Source: Lentihominibacter butyricus (GTDB lineage: Bacteria > Bacillota > Clostridia > Peptostreptococcales > Anaerovoracaceae). Taken from it: a stretch of 64,000 bases of DNA. The notes beneath the pieces are model-generated. The model was not told the origin of the DNA. It worked only from the letters and a program-made list of their open reading frames with translations, and searched no databases. The stretch lies in the NCBI RefSeq assembly GCF_025567305.1, contig NZ_JAOQJP010000001.1, positions 186,001 to 250,000 on the forward strand, written 5' to 3'. The position numbers and the translations under genes were made by a program. This document shows, piece by piece, positions 1-9,086 of this stretch; position 1 is the stretch's first letter, and the number at the start of each line of letters is the position of its first letter.

Positions 1-1
1 C

Positions 2-499
2 CTGATGAAGAGCGGGCTCGGTACATACGCCGTGCAGATCGGAGATCTGAAGGTCGGTGCAGTCGTGGCAGTGAACTGTCTCGGTGATGTGTACGACGCG
101 GATACCGGCAGACAGATAGCGGGGATGCTTTCGGAAAGCGGCAGGTCGCTTGCCAGCACGAGGGAAGCGATGTGGAGCTCAGTACAGCAGCAGAAAAATG
201 TTTTTACGGGGAATACTACCATAGGATGCGTGATAACGAATGCAGCTCTGACGAAGGATCAGTGCAGCACCCTGGCATCAATGACGCACGACGGCTTTGC
301 GACAGCGATAAAACCGGTGCATTCGTCAGCCGACGGAGACACTGCGTTTTACATGTCATGCGGAGACGTGCAGGTCAATGCGGACGCCCTCGGCGATCTC
401 AGCGCCTACGTGATGGCGAAGGCTATAAACGAGGGAGCCAGAAGCGCGGAGGCGGCGTACGGATTTATTTCGGTGAACGAGCTTGAAGAACAGAAGTGA
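2..499 (+). CDS. P1 family peptidase (S58/DmpA-NylC type), C-terminal part
   Basis: The reading frame is already open at the left edge, so the true start lies outside the window; 165 codons plus stop are visible. The family comprises N-terminal-nucleophile aminopeptidases/amidases that cleave themselves to expose a Ser or Thr. The segment GNTTIGCVITNAALTK, with Asn-Thr at nt 212-217, matches the self-cleavage region of NylC-like members, so this Thr is the likely nucleophile (family knowledge plus motif). The later stretch HDGFATAIKPVHSSADGDT is also typical. No signal peptide can be judged because the N terminus is missing. The stop lies 10 nt before polA, so the two genes may share a transcript. 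Substrate unknown. Confidence 0.82.
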   Translation: MMKSGLGTYAVQIGDLKVGAVVAVNCLGDVYDADTGRQIAGMLSESGRSLASTREAMWSSVQQQKNVFTGNTTIGCVITNAALTKDQCSTLASMTHDGFATAIKPVHSSADGDTAFYMSCGDVQVNADALGDLSAYVMAKAINEGARSAEAAYGFISVNELEEQK

Positions 500-509
500 A
501 GGTGGACAT

Positions 510-3182
510 ATGAAGAAGATAGCTGTGATAGACGGCAACAGCCTGGTGAACAGAGCGTACTATGCCATGAGGAACCCGATGATAACGAAAGACGGGATCT
601 TTACACAAGGCATATTCGGATTTCTGAACATGCTGGAAAAACTGAAGAGAGACTACGAGCCTGAATATATGGCTGTTGCTTTCGACATGAAGGCGCCTAC
701 GTTCAGACACAAGGAATACGAGGAATACAAAGCCGGCAGGAAGAAGATGCCGCCTGAACTTGCGATGCAGATACCGCTCCTCAAGGATGTGCTCCGTGCG
801 ATGAACATAAAGCAGATCGAGATGGAGGGCTTTGAGGCCGACGATATAATCGGAACGATCGCCAGGAGAGCCGAGGAGGAAGGGATCGGCGTATATATAA
901 TCACGGGAGACAAGGACGAGCTGCAGCTCGCCACAGACACCACGAAAGTCATACTGACAAGAAAAGGCGTCTCGGAATTCGAGCTCTACGACAGAGAAGC
1001 GATGATCGAAAAATATGGATTCACTCCGCAGCAGTTCATAGATTTCAAGGGCCTGATGGGTGATCAGTCCGACAACATCCCCGGGATACCGGGAGTAGGG
1101 GAAAAGACCGCGACCAAGCTGATCCTGGAGTTCGGCAGCGTGGAAAACCTGCTGGCCAATACTGATGATATAAAACCGAAAGGCGTCAAGGCAAAGGTCG
1201 AGGAAAACGCGCAGCTGGCTGTGATGAGCAAGAGGCTCGCGACTATAAACACGAACGTGCCGTTTGAGATCGACTTTGACGAATACCTGCTCGGAGAACC
1301 GGACTACGACGCGCTGATCGAGCTTTACACGAAACTGGAATTCAATAAGTTCCTCAAAAAGCTCAACGTGGAAAGAGGCGGGCAGTCTGATCGGCAGGGA
1401 CAGAGCAGCGTCGAAAATGCAGCGGTCGACACCTCGGGCTTTGAGCGGATACTCGTAAACAGCGACGAAATGCTGAAGACGATAAGCTTCAGTGGAGAGA
1501 CAGTGTTAAAGGTCTTCGGAGACTACAACCACACAGCTGAGCCGTGCATCGACGGGATCGCGGCTATGAATGACGGGAAATATTACTATTTTGACTGCGG
1601 CAGCCTGACGGATGTGTACAGCTGGCTCGCAGAACAGGATATCACATATACGGGACACGGTCTGAAACGCGACTATTACATGCTGATGTGCAAGGGTATC
1701 GCGGACTTCGAGACGTGTTTCGACACTGCGATAGCGCAGTACGTGCTGGATTCGGGCAGGAGCAGCTACAGCCTCGCTGCCATTTCGAACGAATACCTGC
1801 ACTTTACAGTACAGGACGAAAAGGATTTTATGGCAGACAACGGACAGGTCGACATGTTCACTGACACGGTGAGATCGTTCATGGATTACGGATTCGATGT
1901 ATGTACGGCTGTCATGAGCCTGACCGGACTGCAGCGAGAAAAGCTCAGAGAAGAAGCGCTTGAGGAAGTATACTATCAGGTGGAGATACCGCTCATCATC
2001 GTGATGGCGTCGATGGAGGCGGAAGGCTTCAAGGCTGACAGAGAAACGCTGCAACAGTTCGGAGAGATGCTCTCGGAGAAGATCGATGAGATAACGGCAC
2101 GCGTCACGGAACTTGCGGGCGAGTCGTTCAATCTCAATTCGCCGCAGCAGCTCGGGGAGATCCTCTTTGAAAAGCTCGGGCTTCCGGCTGGCAAGAAGAC
2201 AAAGCGCGGTTATTCCACGAGTGCAGACATACTCGAAAAGATAGCTGACAAGCATCCGATCGTGCCGGCGATACTCGAATACAGGACGCTGGCAAAGCTC
2301 AAGAGCACGTATGTGGACGGTCTGATGCCGCTGATAAACAGCAGCGACAGCAAAGTGCACGCGCATTTCAACCAGACGGTGACGACGACGGGCAGGATCA
2401 GCTGCACGGAGCCTAATCTGCAGAACATACCGATCAGGCAGGAGATGGGAAGACAGCTGAGAAAGGCGTTCATCCCGGATTCGGAGGACTGCGTGCTGGT
2501 AGGTGCGGACTATTCGCAGATCGAGCTTCGAGTGCTGGCCCACATGTCGCAGGACCCGGCGCTGATCGACGCGTTCAACCGCGGTGAGGATATCCACCGC
2601 GCTACGGCTGCAAACGTGCTGGGTGTTCCTGAGTCGGAGATCACGATAGAGGAGAGGAGCAGAGCAAAGGCTGTCAACTTTGGCGTCATCTACGGCATGA
2701 GCAGCTTCGGGCTTTCGTCTGAGCTCGGCATCACGAGGAAAGAGGCAGATGACTATATCAACACGTATTTCAGCAAGCACGCGGCTGTAAAGGATTTCAT
2801 GGATTCTCAGGTGGAGTTCTGCAGGGAGAACGGCTATGTGACTACCATCATGGGCAGAAAGCGCTATGTCAAGGAGATAAAGGCGTCTGCATACATGGTA
2901 AGGCAGCTGGGCGAACGTCTTGCTATGAACACGCCTATACAGGGAAGTGCTGCAGACATAATAAAGCTCGCCATGGTCAAGGTCTACAATGCCATAAAGG
3001 AGCGCGGACTCAAATCGAGTCTGATACTGCAGGTGCATGACGAACTCATAATCAATACGTGGAAGGATGAGCGCGAAGAAGTGGAAAAGCTGCTGGTCGA
3101 GAACATGGAGTCGGCTTACAGGCTGGCTGTGGAGCTCAGGGCAGATCTTAACGAAGGCGTGAACTGGTACGATCTCAAATAA
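510..3182 (+). CDS. polA: DNA polymerase I
   Basis: 890 aa, the usual length. The order is an N-terminal 5'-3' nuclease domain (about 1-290), a 3'-5' exonuclease-like domain (about 310-480) and the polymerase domain. Polymerase motif A has the catalytic Asp at about 667 (GADYSQIELR), motif B is RSRAKAVNFGVIYG near 718-731, and motif C is HDE at 843-845. The exonuclease-like domain lacks the DxE metal ligands of E. coli Pol I (the aligned stretch reads VLKVFGDY), so proofreading is probably lost, as in Bacillus and Thermus Pol I. The ATG at 510 is preferred over an upstream TTG at 483 because AAGGTGG lies just before it and MKKIAVIDGNSLVNR is the standard N terminus. It works in Okazaki fragment processing and repair. 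coaE follows after 15 nt. Confidence 0.97.
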   Translation: MKKIAVIDGNSLVNRAYYAMRNPMITKDGIFTQGIFGFLNMLEKLKRDYEPEYMAVAFDMKAPTFRHKEYEEYKAGRKKMPPELAMQIPLLKDVLRAMNIKQIEMEGFEADDIIGTIARRAEEEGIGVYIITGDKDELQLATDTTKVILTRKGVSEFELYDREAMIEKYGFTPQQFIDFKGLMGDQSDNIPGIPGVGEKTATKLILEFGSVENLLANTDDIKPKGVKAKVEENAQLAVMSKRLATINTNVPFEIDFDEYLLGEPDYDALIELYTKLEFNKFLKKLNVERGGQSDRQGQSSVENAAVDTSGFERILVNSDEMLKTISFSGETVLKVFGDYNHTAEPCIDGIAAMNDGKYYYFDCGSLTDVYSWLAEQDITYTGHGLKRDYYMLMCKGIADFETCFDTAIAQYVLDSGRSSYSLAAISNEYLHFTVQDEKDFMADNGQVDMFTDTVRSFMDYGFDVCTAVMSLTGLQREKLREEALEEVYYQVEIPLIIVMASMEAEGFKADRETLQQFGEMLSEKIDEITARVTELAGESFNLNSPQQLGEILFEKLGLPAGKKTKRGYSTSADILEKIADKHPIVPAILEYRTLAKLKSTYVDGLMPLINSSDSKVHAHFNQTVTTTGRISCTEPNLQNIPIRQEMGRQLRKAFIPDSEDCVLVGADYSQIELRVLAHMSQDPALIDAFNRGEDIHRATAANVLGVPESEITIEERSRAKAVNFGVIYGMSSFGLSSELGITRKEADDYINTYFSKHAAVKDFMDSQVEFCRENGYVTTIMGRKRYVKEIKASAYMVRQLGERLAMNTPIQGSAADIIKLAMVKVYNAIKERGLKSSLILQVHDELIINTWKDEREEVEKLLVENMESAYRLAVELRADLNEGVNWYDLK

Positions 3183-3197
3183 AGGGAAAGGATCGAA

Positions 3198-3839
3198 ATG
3201 ATAAAAGTATTAGGACTTACGGGCGGCATAGGGACCGGCAAATCAACTGCCGCCGGATTTTTCAAAGATAAGAGATTCGCGCACATAGACGCGGATCAGA
3301 TAGGCAGAGATCTTACGGCCGACGGCAGCAGCATACTGCCGGTGCTCGACGAACTGTTCGGACCCGAGGGTGAGTTCGGTGACGGCAAGACCGAGATCCT
3401 CGATGAAAACGGCAATCTGATAAGGAGAGCGATGGCGTCGGTGGTGTTCGCCGAGGAAAGGAGACGGGAGCGTCTGGATGCGCTGATGTTCAGAGAGATA
3501 ATCGGCGAGACGGAACGTCTGATAGGCATGTACAGGCAGCAGCCCGAGAGCGAGCTGAACGGGATACTGCTGGATGCTCCGCTGCTGTTCGAGGCAGGAC
3601 TGGACGACAGATGTGATGAAGTTCTCCTGCTCACGGCAGATATGGATGTGCGTATAGAAAGAGTCTGCAGGCGCGACGGAGTGACCGCAGACGAAGTGAA
3701 GAGCCGCATCAGCAATCAGATGAGCGACGAGGAGAAGATAAAGCGCGCAGATGCGGTAGTCGACAACTCGGAAGGCATAGAAGAACTGTTTGAAAAGCTG
3801 CAGGATTTTCTCACCGGATTTTTAGCGGAACGATCTTAA
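3198..3839 (+). CDS. coaE: dephospho-CoA kinase
   Basis: 213 aa. Catalyses the last step of coenzyme A synthesis, phosphorylation of the ribose 3'-OH of dephospho-CoA. The P-loop LTGGIGTGKST is at residues 7-17, followed by the DADQIGRDL segment typical of CoaE, then LLDAPLLFEAGL and the lid region RISNQMSDEEKIKRAD. Length is slightly above the usual ~200 aa. It follows polA by 15 nt, an arrangement common in Firmicutes, and probably shares its mRNA. No clear terminator lies between its stop and the tRNA promoter. Confidence 0.95.
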   Translation: MIKVLGLTGGIGTGKSTAAGFFKDKRFAHIDADQIGRDLTADGSSILPVLDELFGPEGEFGDGKTEILDENGNLIRRAMASVVFAEERRRERLDALMFREIIGETERLIGMYRQQPESELNGILLDAPLLFEAGLDDRCDEVLLLTADMDVRIERVCRRDGVTADEVKSRISNQMSDEEKIKRADAVVDNSEGIEELFEKLQDFLTGFLAERS

Positions 3840-3924
3840 AAACAGCTGTGAAAACGGCTTTGATATGACTTTGATATGGCCCGAAAAAATCCGCAAAAAA
3901 GATATAAAAAAGATGAAAAAACTG

Positions 3925-3953
3925 TTGACAATCCGACCTAAAACGAATAAAAT
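3925..3953 (+). promoter_or_regulatory. sigma-A promoter for tRNA-Leu(GAG)
   Basis: TTGACA at 3925-3930 and TAAAAT at 3948-3953 with a 17-bp spacer. The tRNA begins 43 nt downstream of the -10 box, leaving a short 5' leader. Confidence 0.75.
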
Positions 3954-3995
3954 AGAAAAGTAGCGTTGAGGACGTAAAGAAAACGACCTCGATAT

Positions 3996-4078
3996 GCGGC
4001 CTTGGCGGAATAGGCAGACGCGCACGTTTGAGGGGCGTGTGGGAGACCGTACCGGTTCAAGTCCGGTAGGCCGCACCA
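3996..4078 (+). tRNA. tRNA-Leu, anticodon GAG
   Basis: An 83-nt class II tRNA with encoded CCA. The acceptor arms GCGGCCU and AGGCCGC pair, the anticodon stem is CACGU/GCGUG, and the loop UUGAGGG places anticodon GAG at 4030-4032. A long variable arm and the T loop GGTTCAAGTCC follow. It decodes CUC and CUU. Confidence 0.96.
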
Positions 4079-4083
4079 TGAAA

Positions 4084-4113
4084 AATCCTGAAGCAGTTGC
4101 TTCAGGATTTTTT
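4084..4113 (+). terminator. intrinsic terminator after tRNA-Leu
   Basis: A perfect 11-bp stem (AATCCTGAAGC / GCTTCAGGATT) with an AGTT loop and a T6 run, starting 6 nt after the CCA end. Confidence 0.9.
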
Positions 4114-4130
4114 CTTTAACAAGGATGATC

Positions 4131-5591
4131 ATGTCGAAACGAAATACCAGTCCTGCAGAGCCTGACTGGTTCGGATCACCTGTAACTTTGAACAGCCGAA
4201 GGCGGGAGAATATCGAAATGCAGGAAGCATCATACGAAGATATAAAATACTATCTTGAAAACATACCGGGCGTGGTAGTGATAAATATGGACGGCATCGT
4301 CACGTATCTCAACGAACAGTGTGCCGGATATTTCGGAAAACCGAGAGAAGAAGTGCTGGGGCGCCATATCCTCGAGACGTTCCCGAATTCGAAGATGATA
4401 GAAGGTCTGGCGCTGGACGACCCGGAACTCGTGTTTTACAGCTCATATCTCGGGATAGGCATAACCATACAGGTGCCGCTTTTCAAAGACGGCAGGAAGG
4501 TGGGGCTGCTCGAGTACGATGCGACGCAGAGCTCGCACAGACTTTACGAGCTTTCCAAGGGATACAGCAATTTCCTGGACAAGGAGCTGCTCGATGCGGA
4601 GAAGGAGATAATGAACTTTGGCGAATCCAAGTATTCGATCAACAGCATAATAGGCAAGTCGCCTGCCGTGCGCAAGCTCAAGGAAGAGATAATAGCCGCG
4701 TCGAAGTCGAACTCAACGGTGATGATCACGGGCGAGACAGGTACGGGAAAAGAGCTGGTGGCGCAGGCGATACATGCACTGAGCCTCAGGCGCAAAGAGC
4801 GCATAATAAAGATAAACTCGAGCGCATTCCCGGAGAACCTTGTCGAATCAGAGCTGTTCGGATATGAAGAAGGCTCGTTCACCGGAGCGGTGAAGAACGG
4901 CAAGAAGGGCAAGTTCGAACAGGCCGACAAGGGGACTCTTTTCATAGACGAGATCAACCAGATGCCTGTATCGGTACAGCCTAAGATCCTGCGCGTGCTG
5001 CAGGAGCGGGAAGTCGACAGGATAGGAAGCGAGCGCAGCATACCGGTTGACGTGAGGATAATAGCCGCGAGCAATCAGGATCTGAAGAAGCTGGTGGCAG
5101 AGGGGAAATTCAGAGAGGACCTGTATTACAGGCTCAATGTATTCCCGATATATGTGCCGCCTCTCAGAGAACGTCTCGAGGATCTGGAGCTGCTCATAAA
5201 TATGAAGATCAGGACTCTCAACACAGACCTCGGCAAGAGCATCTCAAAGGTGGACGACAGCGTGTTTGAGGCATTTCGAAGATACGACTGGCCGGGCAAC
5301 ATACGAGAGCTTTACAACAAGCTGGAACAGGCGATGAACCACGTCAGCGATGATGAGGAAACTCTCAGGCTAGAGCATTTCAGCGCGAGAGCCGGTGAAG
5401 AGGATATCGACATCGAGAAACTCAAGTCTTTCGACAATCCGATAGAGGAGATAAAAAAAGAAGCCGAGCGAAAGCTGATAAGCGAGGTGCTCGAGCAGTT
5501 TGACGGAAACAAGACCAGGGCCGCGGAATGCCTGAAAATACCGCGCTCGCTGCTTTATCAGAAGATGAAAAGGCTCGGGATGGATATATGA
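4131..5591 (+). CDS. sigma-54-dependent enhancer-binding regulator (PAS-AAA+-HTH)
   Basis: 486 aa. A PAS-like sensor domain lies at about 35-140. The AAA+ domain has Walker A GETGTGKE (201-208), the sigma-54-contacting loop GSFTGA (248-253) and Walker B GTLFIDEI (268-275). A Fis-type helix-turn-helix closes the protein (GNKTRAAECLKIPRSLLYQK). GSFTGA is a known variant of GAFTGA. The ATG at 4131 is chosen over the one at 4125 because AAGG at 4121-4124 leaves a sensible gap. The next operon has a consensus -24/-12 promoter and two palindromes in the 300-bp gap, so this protein very likely activates the transporter/amidohydrolase pair (inference). The PAS ligand is unknown. No phosphorylatable receiver domain is present. 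Confidence 0.93.
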   Translation: MSKRNTSPAEPDWFGSPVTLNSRRRENIEMQEASYEDIKYYLENIPGVVVINMDGIVTYLNEQCAGYFGKPREEVLGRHILETFPNSKMIEGLALDDPELVFYSSYLGIGITIQVPLFKDGRKVGLLEYDATQSSHRLYELSKGYSNFLDKELLDAEKEIMNFGESKYSINSIIGKSPAVRKLKEEIIAASKSNSTVMITGETGTGKELVAQAIHALSLRRKERIIKINSSAFPENLVESELFGYEEGSFTGAVKNGKKGKFEQADKGTLFIDEINQMPVSVQPKILRVLQEREVDRIGSERSIPVDVRIIAASNQDLKKLVAEGKFREDLYYRLNVFPIYVPPLRERLEDLELLINMKIRTLNTDLGKSISKVDDSVFEAFRRYDWPGNIRELYNKLEQAMNHVSDDEETLRLEHFSARAGEEDIDIEKLKSFDNPIEEIKKEAERKLISEVLEQFDGNKTRAAECLKIPRSLLYQKMKRLGMDI

Positions 5592-5623
5592 ATAAAATAT
5601 GCTGACGGGAAACGTCAGTCTGC

Positions 5624-5661
5624 AAACACAGTGTCTGTGCAGAAAGACACTGTGTTTTTTT
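5624..5661 (+). terminator. intrinsic terminator after the EBP gene, overlapping a UAS
   Basis: A 13-bp stem (AAACACAGTGTCT / AGACACTGTGTTT) around an 8-nt loop and ending in a T run. The same DNA contains the first GTGTCT-N8-AGACAC palindrome, so it may be both a terminator and a protein-binding site. Confidence 0.7.
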
Positions 5662-5732
5662 CTGCGTATTTTAAACGTTTTTCGACAGTTTTGAGTCTGT
5701 TTTGACCGTGTGGTGTCTGTGTGGACAGACAC
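5631..5732. promoter_or_regulatory. paired upstream activator palindromes (GTGTCT-N8-AGACAC)
   Basis: Two sites with identical arms and spacing lie at 5631-5650 and 5713-5732. Centres are 82 bp apart and about 85 and 167 bp upstream of the -12 element, the usual range for EBP enhancers. A weaker ACAG-N8-CTGT dyad lies between them at 5685-5700. Assignment to the adjacent EBP is inference. Confidence 0.75.
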
Positions 5733-5792
5733 TATGCATTTTTGCATGATCTCTGAAAGCGCAAAAAATGCCCGTTTTTAGAAAATTTAAAA

Positions 5793-5810
5793 TTGGCATG
5801 CTAATTGCTT
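5793..5810 (+). promoter_or_regulatory. sigma-54 (-24/-12) promoter
   Basis: TTGGCATGCTAATTGCTT fits the consensus TGGCAYR-N4-TTGCW exactly, with GG at 5795-5796 and GC at 5807-5808, 12 bp apart. It lies about 80 bp upstream of the NhaC-type transporter start. Confidence 0.88.
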
Positions 5811-5888
5811 ATATATTACGCAGAGTGTGCACTGTATTTTATCAGTAAATTTTATGCATAAGGGATTTATGCAGAAAGGATGGCAGTT

Positions 5889-7244
5889 ATGAACGGAGCA
5901 GATTACGGACTACTCAGTCTGGTACCGGTGCTCGTGGTGATAGTGAGTGCTATCATAACGAAAAGAGCGCTGGAGCCTCTGATTTTAGGAACTCTCGTCG
6001 GGTTCGTCATTTTAGCTAAAGAGAATTTTGTTGTGGCATATCTTGATTCTCTTTACGGAGAACTCGGGGAATCATCGTATTATATCATCATATTCGGACT
6101 TTTTGGCATTTACATTCATCTACTGGAAAAGGCCAACGCTATCTCGGGATTCACGAAGGTAGGTCTCAGGTTCGCCAGAAACAAGAAAAAGGCAGGTTTC
6201 CTGGCGTGGATAATGGGACTCGTATTCTTCCTTGACAACTATTTCAGCATCCTCGGAGCGGGGATATCCAACAGAGAGATCGCAGACAAAAACAAGATGT
6301 CGAGAGAAATGTTCTCATTTGCGATCAATGCGGTGGCATGCTGTACGTGCGTGCTGGTGCCGCTGTCGCTGTGGGGCGTGTTCATGAGCGGACAGATAGA
6401 GATGACGCTCGGCATCGAGATGGGAACGGGGCTCGGCGAGATCGTCAAGTCGATACCATTCATGTTCTTCGCATGGGTGCTGCTGGTATTCGTACTTCTT
6501 TACCAGTTCAGGATAATCAAGCCTTTCGGGCCTATGAAAAAAGCCGAGGAAAGAGCGGAAACGACAGGCGCTGTGCTTCCTGAGGATCTGGCAGCACAGG
6601 CACCGGCAAACGGCGATGAGGATGAAAAGCCTGTGAACATACTGAACTTTATCATTCCGATGGCTTCACTGATAGCGGTGACGCTCGTAACTCAGGAACT
6701 GACATACGGCCTGATCGTGGGGATAGTGCTGTGCTTCATTCTTTACATAGCACAGAAGCTGATAACCGCAGCAGAAGCTTTCGATGCGATATGCAAGGGC
6801 TTCGAGGAAATGTTCGTCGTTACGGCACTCGTTATGAGCGCGTTTGTACTGCAGAACGCGAATGACGAGCTGGGACTCGCGCCGTTCGTGGTAAACAGCG
6901 TCGTGAACGTGATAAGCGCGCCGCTGCTTCCGGTGATCGCATTTGTGCTGCTGATGGTGCTGGGATTCGTGACGGGCAGCTTCTGGGGAATGGCAGCTGT
7001 ATGCTTCCCTATAATGCTCCCGCTGGCACAGGCTCTGGATGCGAACATCTATCTCATTATCGGGGCAGTGATAGCAGGATGTGCGGCAGGAAGCGCGACA
7101 TGCTTCTACGGAGATTCGGTAACGCTCACATGCGGACTGACTAAGATCAGGAACATAGATTATCTGAGGAGTGCGCTGCCTATGCTGATACCGCCGATAG
7201 TCGTGACAGTCATTATATATATAGCAGCAGGATTCATATTTTAA
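5889..7244 (+). CDS. NhaC-family Na+/H+ antiporter-like transporter
   Basis: 451 aa and strongly hydrophobic, with about 11-12 predicted membrane segments and a charged cytoplasmic loop rich in Glu/Asp near residues 215-245. FLDNYFSILGAG and CFYGDSVTLTCGLTK are the polar membrane motifs of the NhaC family. The ATG at 5889 is preferred over 5880 because AGAAAGG ends just before 5880. It is the first gene behind the sigma-54 promoter and is followed after 15 nt by an amidohydrolase, so it may import the hydrolase's substrate in exchange for Na+ or H+ instead of serving pH balance (inference). Family members also carry out substrate exchanges such as malate/lactate. Confidence 0.85.
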   Translation: MNGADYGLLSLVPVLVVIVSAIITKRALEPLILGTLVGFVILAKENFVVAYLDSLYGELGESSYYIIIFGLFGIYIHLLEKANAISGFTKVGLRFARNKKKAGFLAWIMGLVFFLDNYFSILGAGISNREIADKNKMSREMFSFAINAVACCTCVLVPLSLWGVFMSGQIEMTLGIEMGTGLGEIVKSIPFMFFAWVLLVFVLLYQFRIIKPFGPMKKAEERAETTGAVLPEDLAAQAPANGDEDEKPVNILNFIIPMASLIAVTLVTQELTYGLIVGIVLCFILYIAQKLITAAEAFDAICKGFEEMFVVTALVMSAFVLQNANDELGLAPFVVNSVVNVISAPLLPVIAFVLLMVLGFVTGSFWGMAAVCFPIMLPLAQALDANIYLIIGAVIAGCAAGSATCFYGDSVTLTCGLTKIRNIDYLRSALPMLIPPIVVTVIIYIAAGFIF

Positions 7245-7259
7245 CAGGAGGCATCAACA

Positions 7260-8879
7260 ATGACAGCAGATATGATCATAAAGGGAAACGCTATTTTTGA
7301 CAGCGTATCGGACAAGCCTTTCGCGGGGTTTGTCGCAGTGAAGGGAAACAGGATAGCGGCAGTCGGAAAGGAAATGGACAGCATCAGTCAGTACGCGGGA
7401 GATGATACGAAGATCATCGATGCCGGTGACAGACTGGTCATGCCGGGATTTCACGACAGCCATACACATCTGATACTCGCGGGGATGTACAAGACATATC
7501 CGAACCTGGGAAGCGCCAGATCAGAGGAAGAGGCGGCAGCGATGCTCAAAGAGTATTATGACAGTCAGCCGGGGGACGGCTGGGTATACGGATTCAACTG
7601 GTACCACGTTTTCTGGGATAAAAAGGAGCTGCCGAGAAAAGAGACGCTCGACAGGTATTTTCCGGACAGGCCGGTATTCCTTATAAATGCAGAGGCTCAC
7701 GGCGCATGGGTCAACAGCCTGGCGCTGGAGATCGCCGGAGTGACGGCAGATACACCTGATCCGTTCGGAGGCGAGATAGCGAGAGACGAAAACGGAGAGC
7801 CGACAGGATTTCTGTACGAATCCGCTATCGAATATGTGGCGGCCCACGCTCTGATCTTTACAGAGGAACAGGAGAAGACTTTCCTCAGAAAGTACATGGC
7901 AGATGCTGCGGAGCTCGGGATTACAGGAGTAGTGGATGTACAGCCGTATTTCGGAAAGGATCTGGGGTCGCTGGACGTCTACACCGGAATGGAGTCCGAC
8001 GGAGAGCTGACAGTAAGGATAACTGCGGCAGCGAATCTGCTCGGGGATCTGGACGAGGCGCTTGAGAACAGTAAGAAATACTGCACGGAAAAGGTGCGCG
8101 CACATATGCTGAAGCAGTTCGTGGACGGCGTCATCACGACGCACACCGCGCTGCTGCTGGAAGATTACACGGACGCGCCGGGCAACAGAGGAACTCAGCT
8201 TTCCGAGCTCGAGAAGATAGATGCCGCAGTTCAGGAAGGGCATAAGCGAGGACTGTGGATCAAGATACATGCGATCGGTGACCGCGCTATAAGATTCACC
8301 ATAGACAGCTATGAAAAGGCGATAAAGACTTATGGTGCGAACGGATGCAGGCACGCCATCGAACATGTCGAGATGGTCACTGACAGCGATATCAAGAGGT
8401 TCGGGCAGCTGGGTCTGATACCGTCGGTGCAGCCTGAGCATATAGGTCTGATGCCTACGTGGGAAGGCGAGGAATACCGCGTGAGCATAGGTGAGGAAAG
8501 GGCAGGCCGCACATGGCCGTTCAGGAGCCTTCTGGAAAGCGCAGGCGTGCTGGCGATCGGAAGCGACTGTCCGGTAGTTGACAATAATCCGTTTTATGCC
8601 ATCCATCGCGGAGTGACACGTCTTCACGATGACGGACTGCCGGAAGGCGGCTGGAACCCGACGCAGAAGCTGACAGTAGCTGATATACTCAGGGGATACA
8701 CGCTGGGATCGGCATACGGGATCGGCAGAGAGGACGAACTCGGTACTCTCGAGGAAGGAAAATTCGCGGATATAGCGGTCATCGACAGGAACCTTTTCGA
8801 AGCTGAGCCTGAAGATATACGGAGCGCAAATGTCGATATGACGATAATGGACGGAGAAGTCATATTTGAAAGAGCGTGA
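7260..8879 (+). CDS. YtcJ-like metal-dependent amidohydrolase (amidohydrolase family 3)
   Basis: 539 aa. The N-terminal beta-sandwich leads to the metal-binding HxH (His68, His70 in HDSHTHL). Later come the second-half ligands in IKIHAIGDRAI and AIEHVEM, the Asp in AIGSDCPV, and a C-terminal return to the sandwich (GKFADIAVID). This is the usual plan of imidazolonepropionase/YtcJ-type hydrolases of cyclic or linear amides; the exact substrate cannot be read. A clear RBS (ACAGGAGG) precedes the start. It is the second gene of the sigma-54-driven operon. No signal peptide is seen, so it is cytoplasmic and fits hydrolysis of a compound brought in by the upstream transporter. Confidence 0.88.
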   Translation: MTADMIIKGNAIFDSVSDKPFAGFVAVKGNRIAAVGKEMDSISQYAGDDTKIIDAGDRLVMPGFHDSHTHLILAGMYKTYPNLGSARSEEEAAAMLKEYYDSQPGDGWVYGFNWYHVFWDKKELPRKETLDRYFPDRPVFLINAEAHGAWVNSLALEIAGVTADTPDPFGGEIARDENGEPTGFLYESAIEYVAAHALIFTEEQEKTFLRKYMADAAELGITGVVDVQPYFGKDLGSLDVYTGMESDGELTVRITAAANLLGDLDEALENSKKYCTEKVRAHMLKQFVDGVITTHTALLLEDYTDAPGNRGTQLSELEKIDAAVQEGHKRGLWIKIHAIGDRAIRFTIDSYEKAIKTYGANGCRHAIEHVEMVTDSDIKRFGQLGLIPSVQPEHIGLMPTWEGEEYRVSIGEERAGRTWPFRSLLESAGVLAIGSDCPVVDNNPFYAIHRGVTRLHDDGLPEGGWNPTQKLTVADILRGYTLGSAYGIGREDELGTLEEGKFADIAVIDRNLFEAEPEDIRSANVDMTIMDGEVIFERA

Positions 8880-8949
8880 TTTCAGGAAATCACAAGAGTC
8901 CATGAATCTTTAACAAATCCATACTTACAATTCTTACTTAATATACAAT

Positions 8950-9007
8950 AAAAATGCAGGAACTGCGGCGTGAGAAGTGAGCATCTCATGCCGTTTCCTG
9001 CATTTTT
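8950..9007. terminator. bidirectional terminator between convergent operons
   Basis: The long stem AAAAATGCAGGAA / TTCCTGCATTTTT has an inner GC-rich stem (CGGC-TGAGA / TCTCA-GCCG). A/T runs flank both sides, so it can end the amidohydrolase transcript and the leftward asnB transcript. Confidence 0.88.
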
Positions 9008-9086
9008 GCACACTGCGAATATACCTGACAGGTGCAGAATAAATATGAAAGTTCAAAGTATAACGCCTGAAAGTGAAAATCAAAGC

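Noticed and set aside
1506..3038. 510-codon open frame antisense to polA
   Set aside because: Mirror of polA codon bias; no RBS and no family resemblance, whereas polA is certain.
3996..4113. tRNA-Leu(GAG) as an integration site of the first sigma-54 module
   Set aside because: No duplicated tRNA 3' end is found within the next 10 kb and no integrase gene is present.
7521..8903. 460-codon open frame antisense to the amidohydrolase gene
   Set aside because: Same reason: shadow of a well-supported gene, Arg/Leu-rich product without domains.
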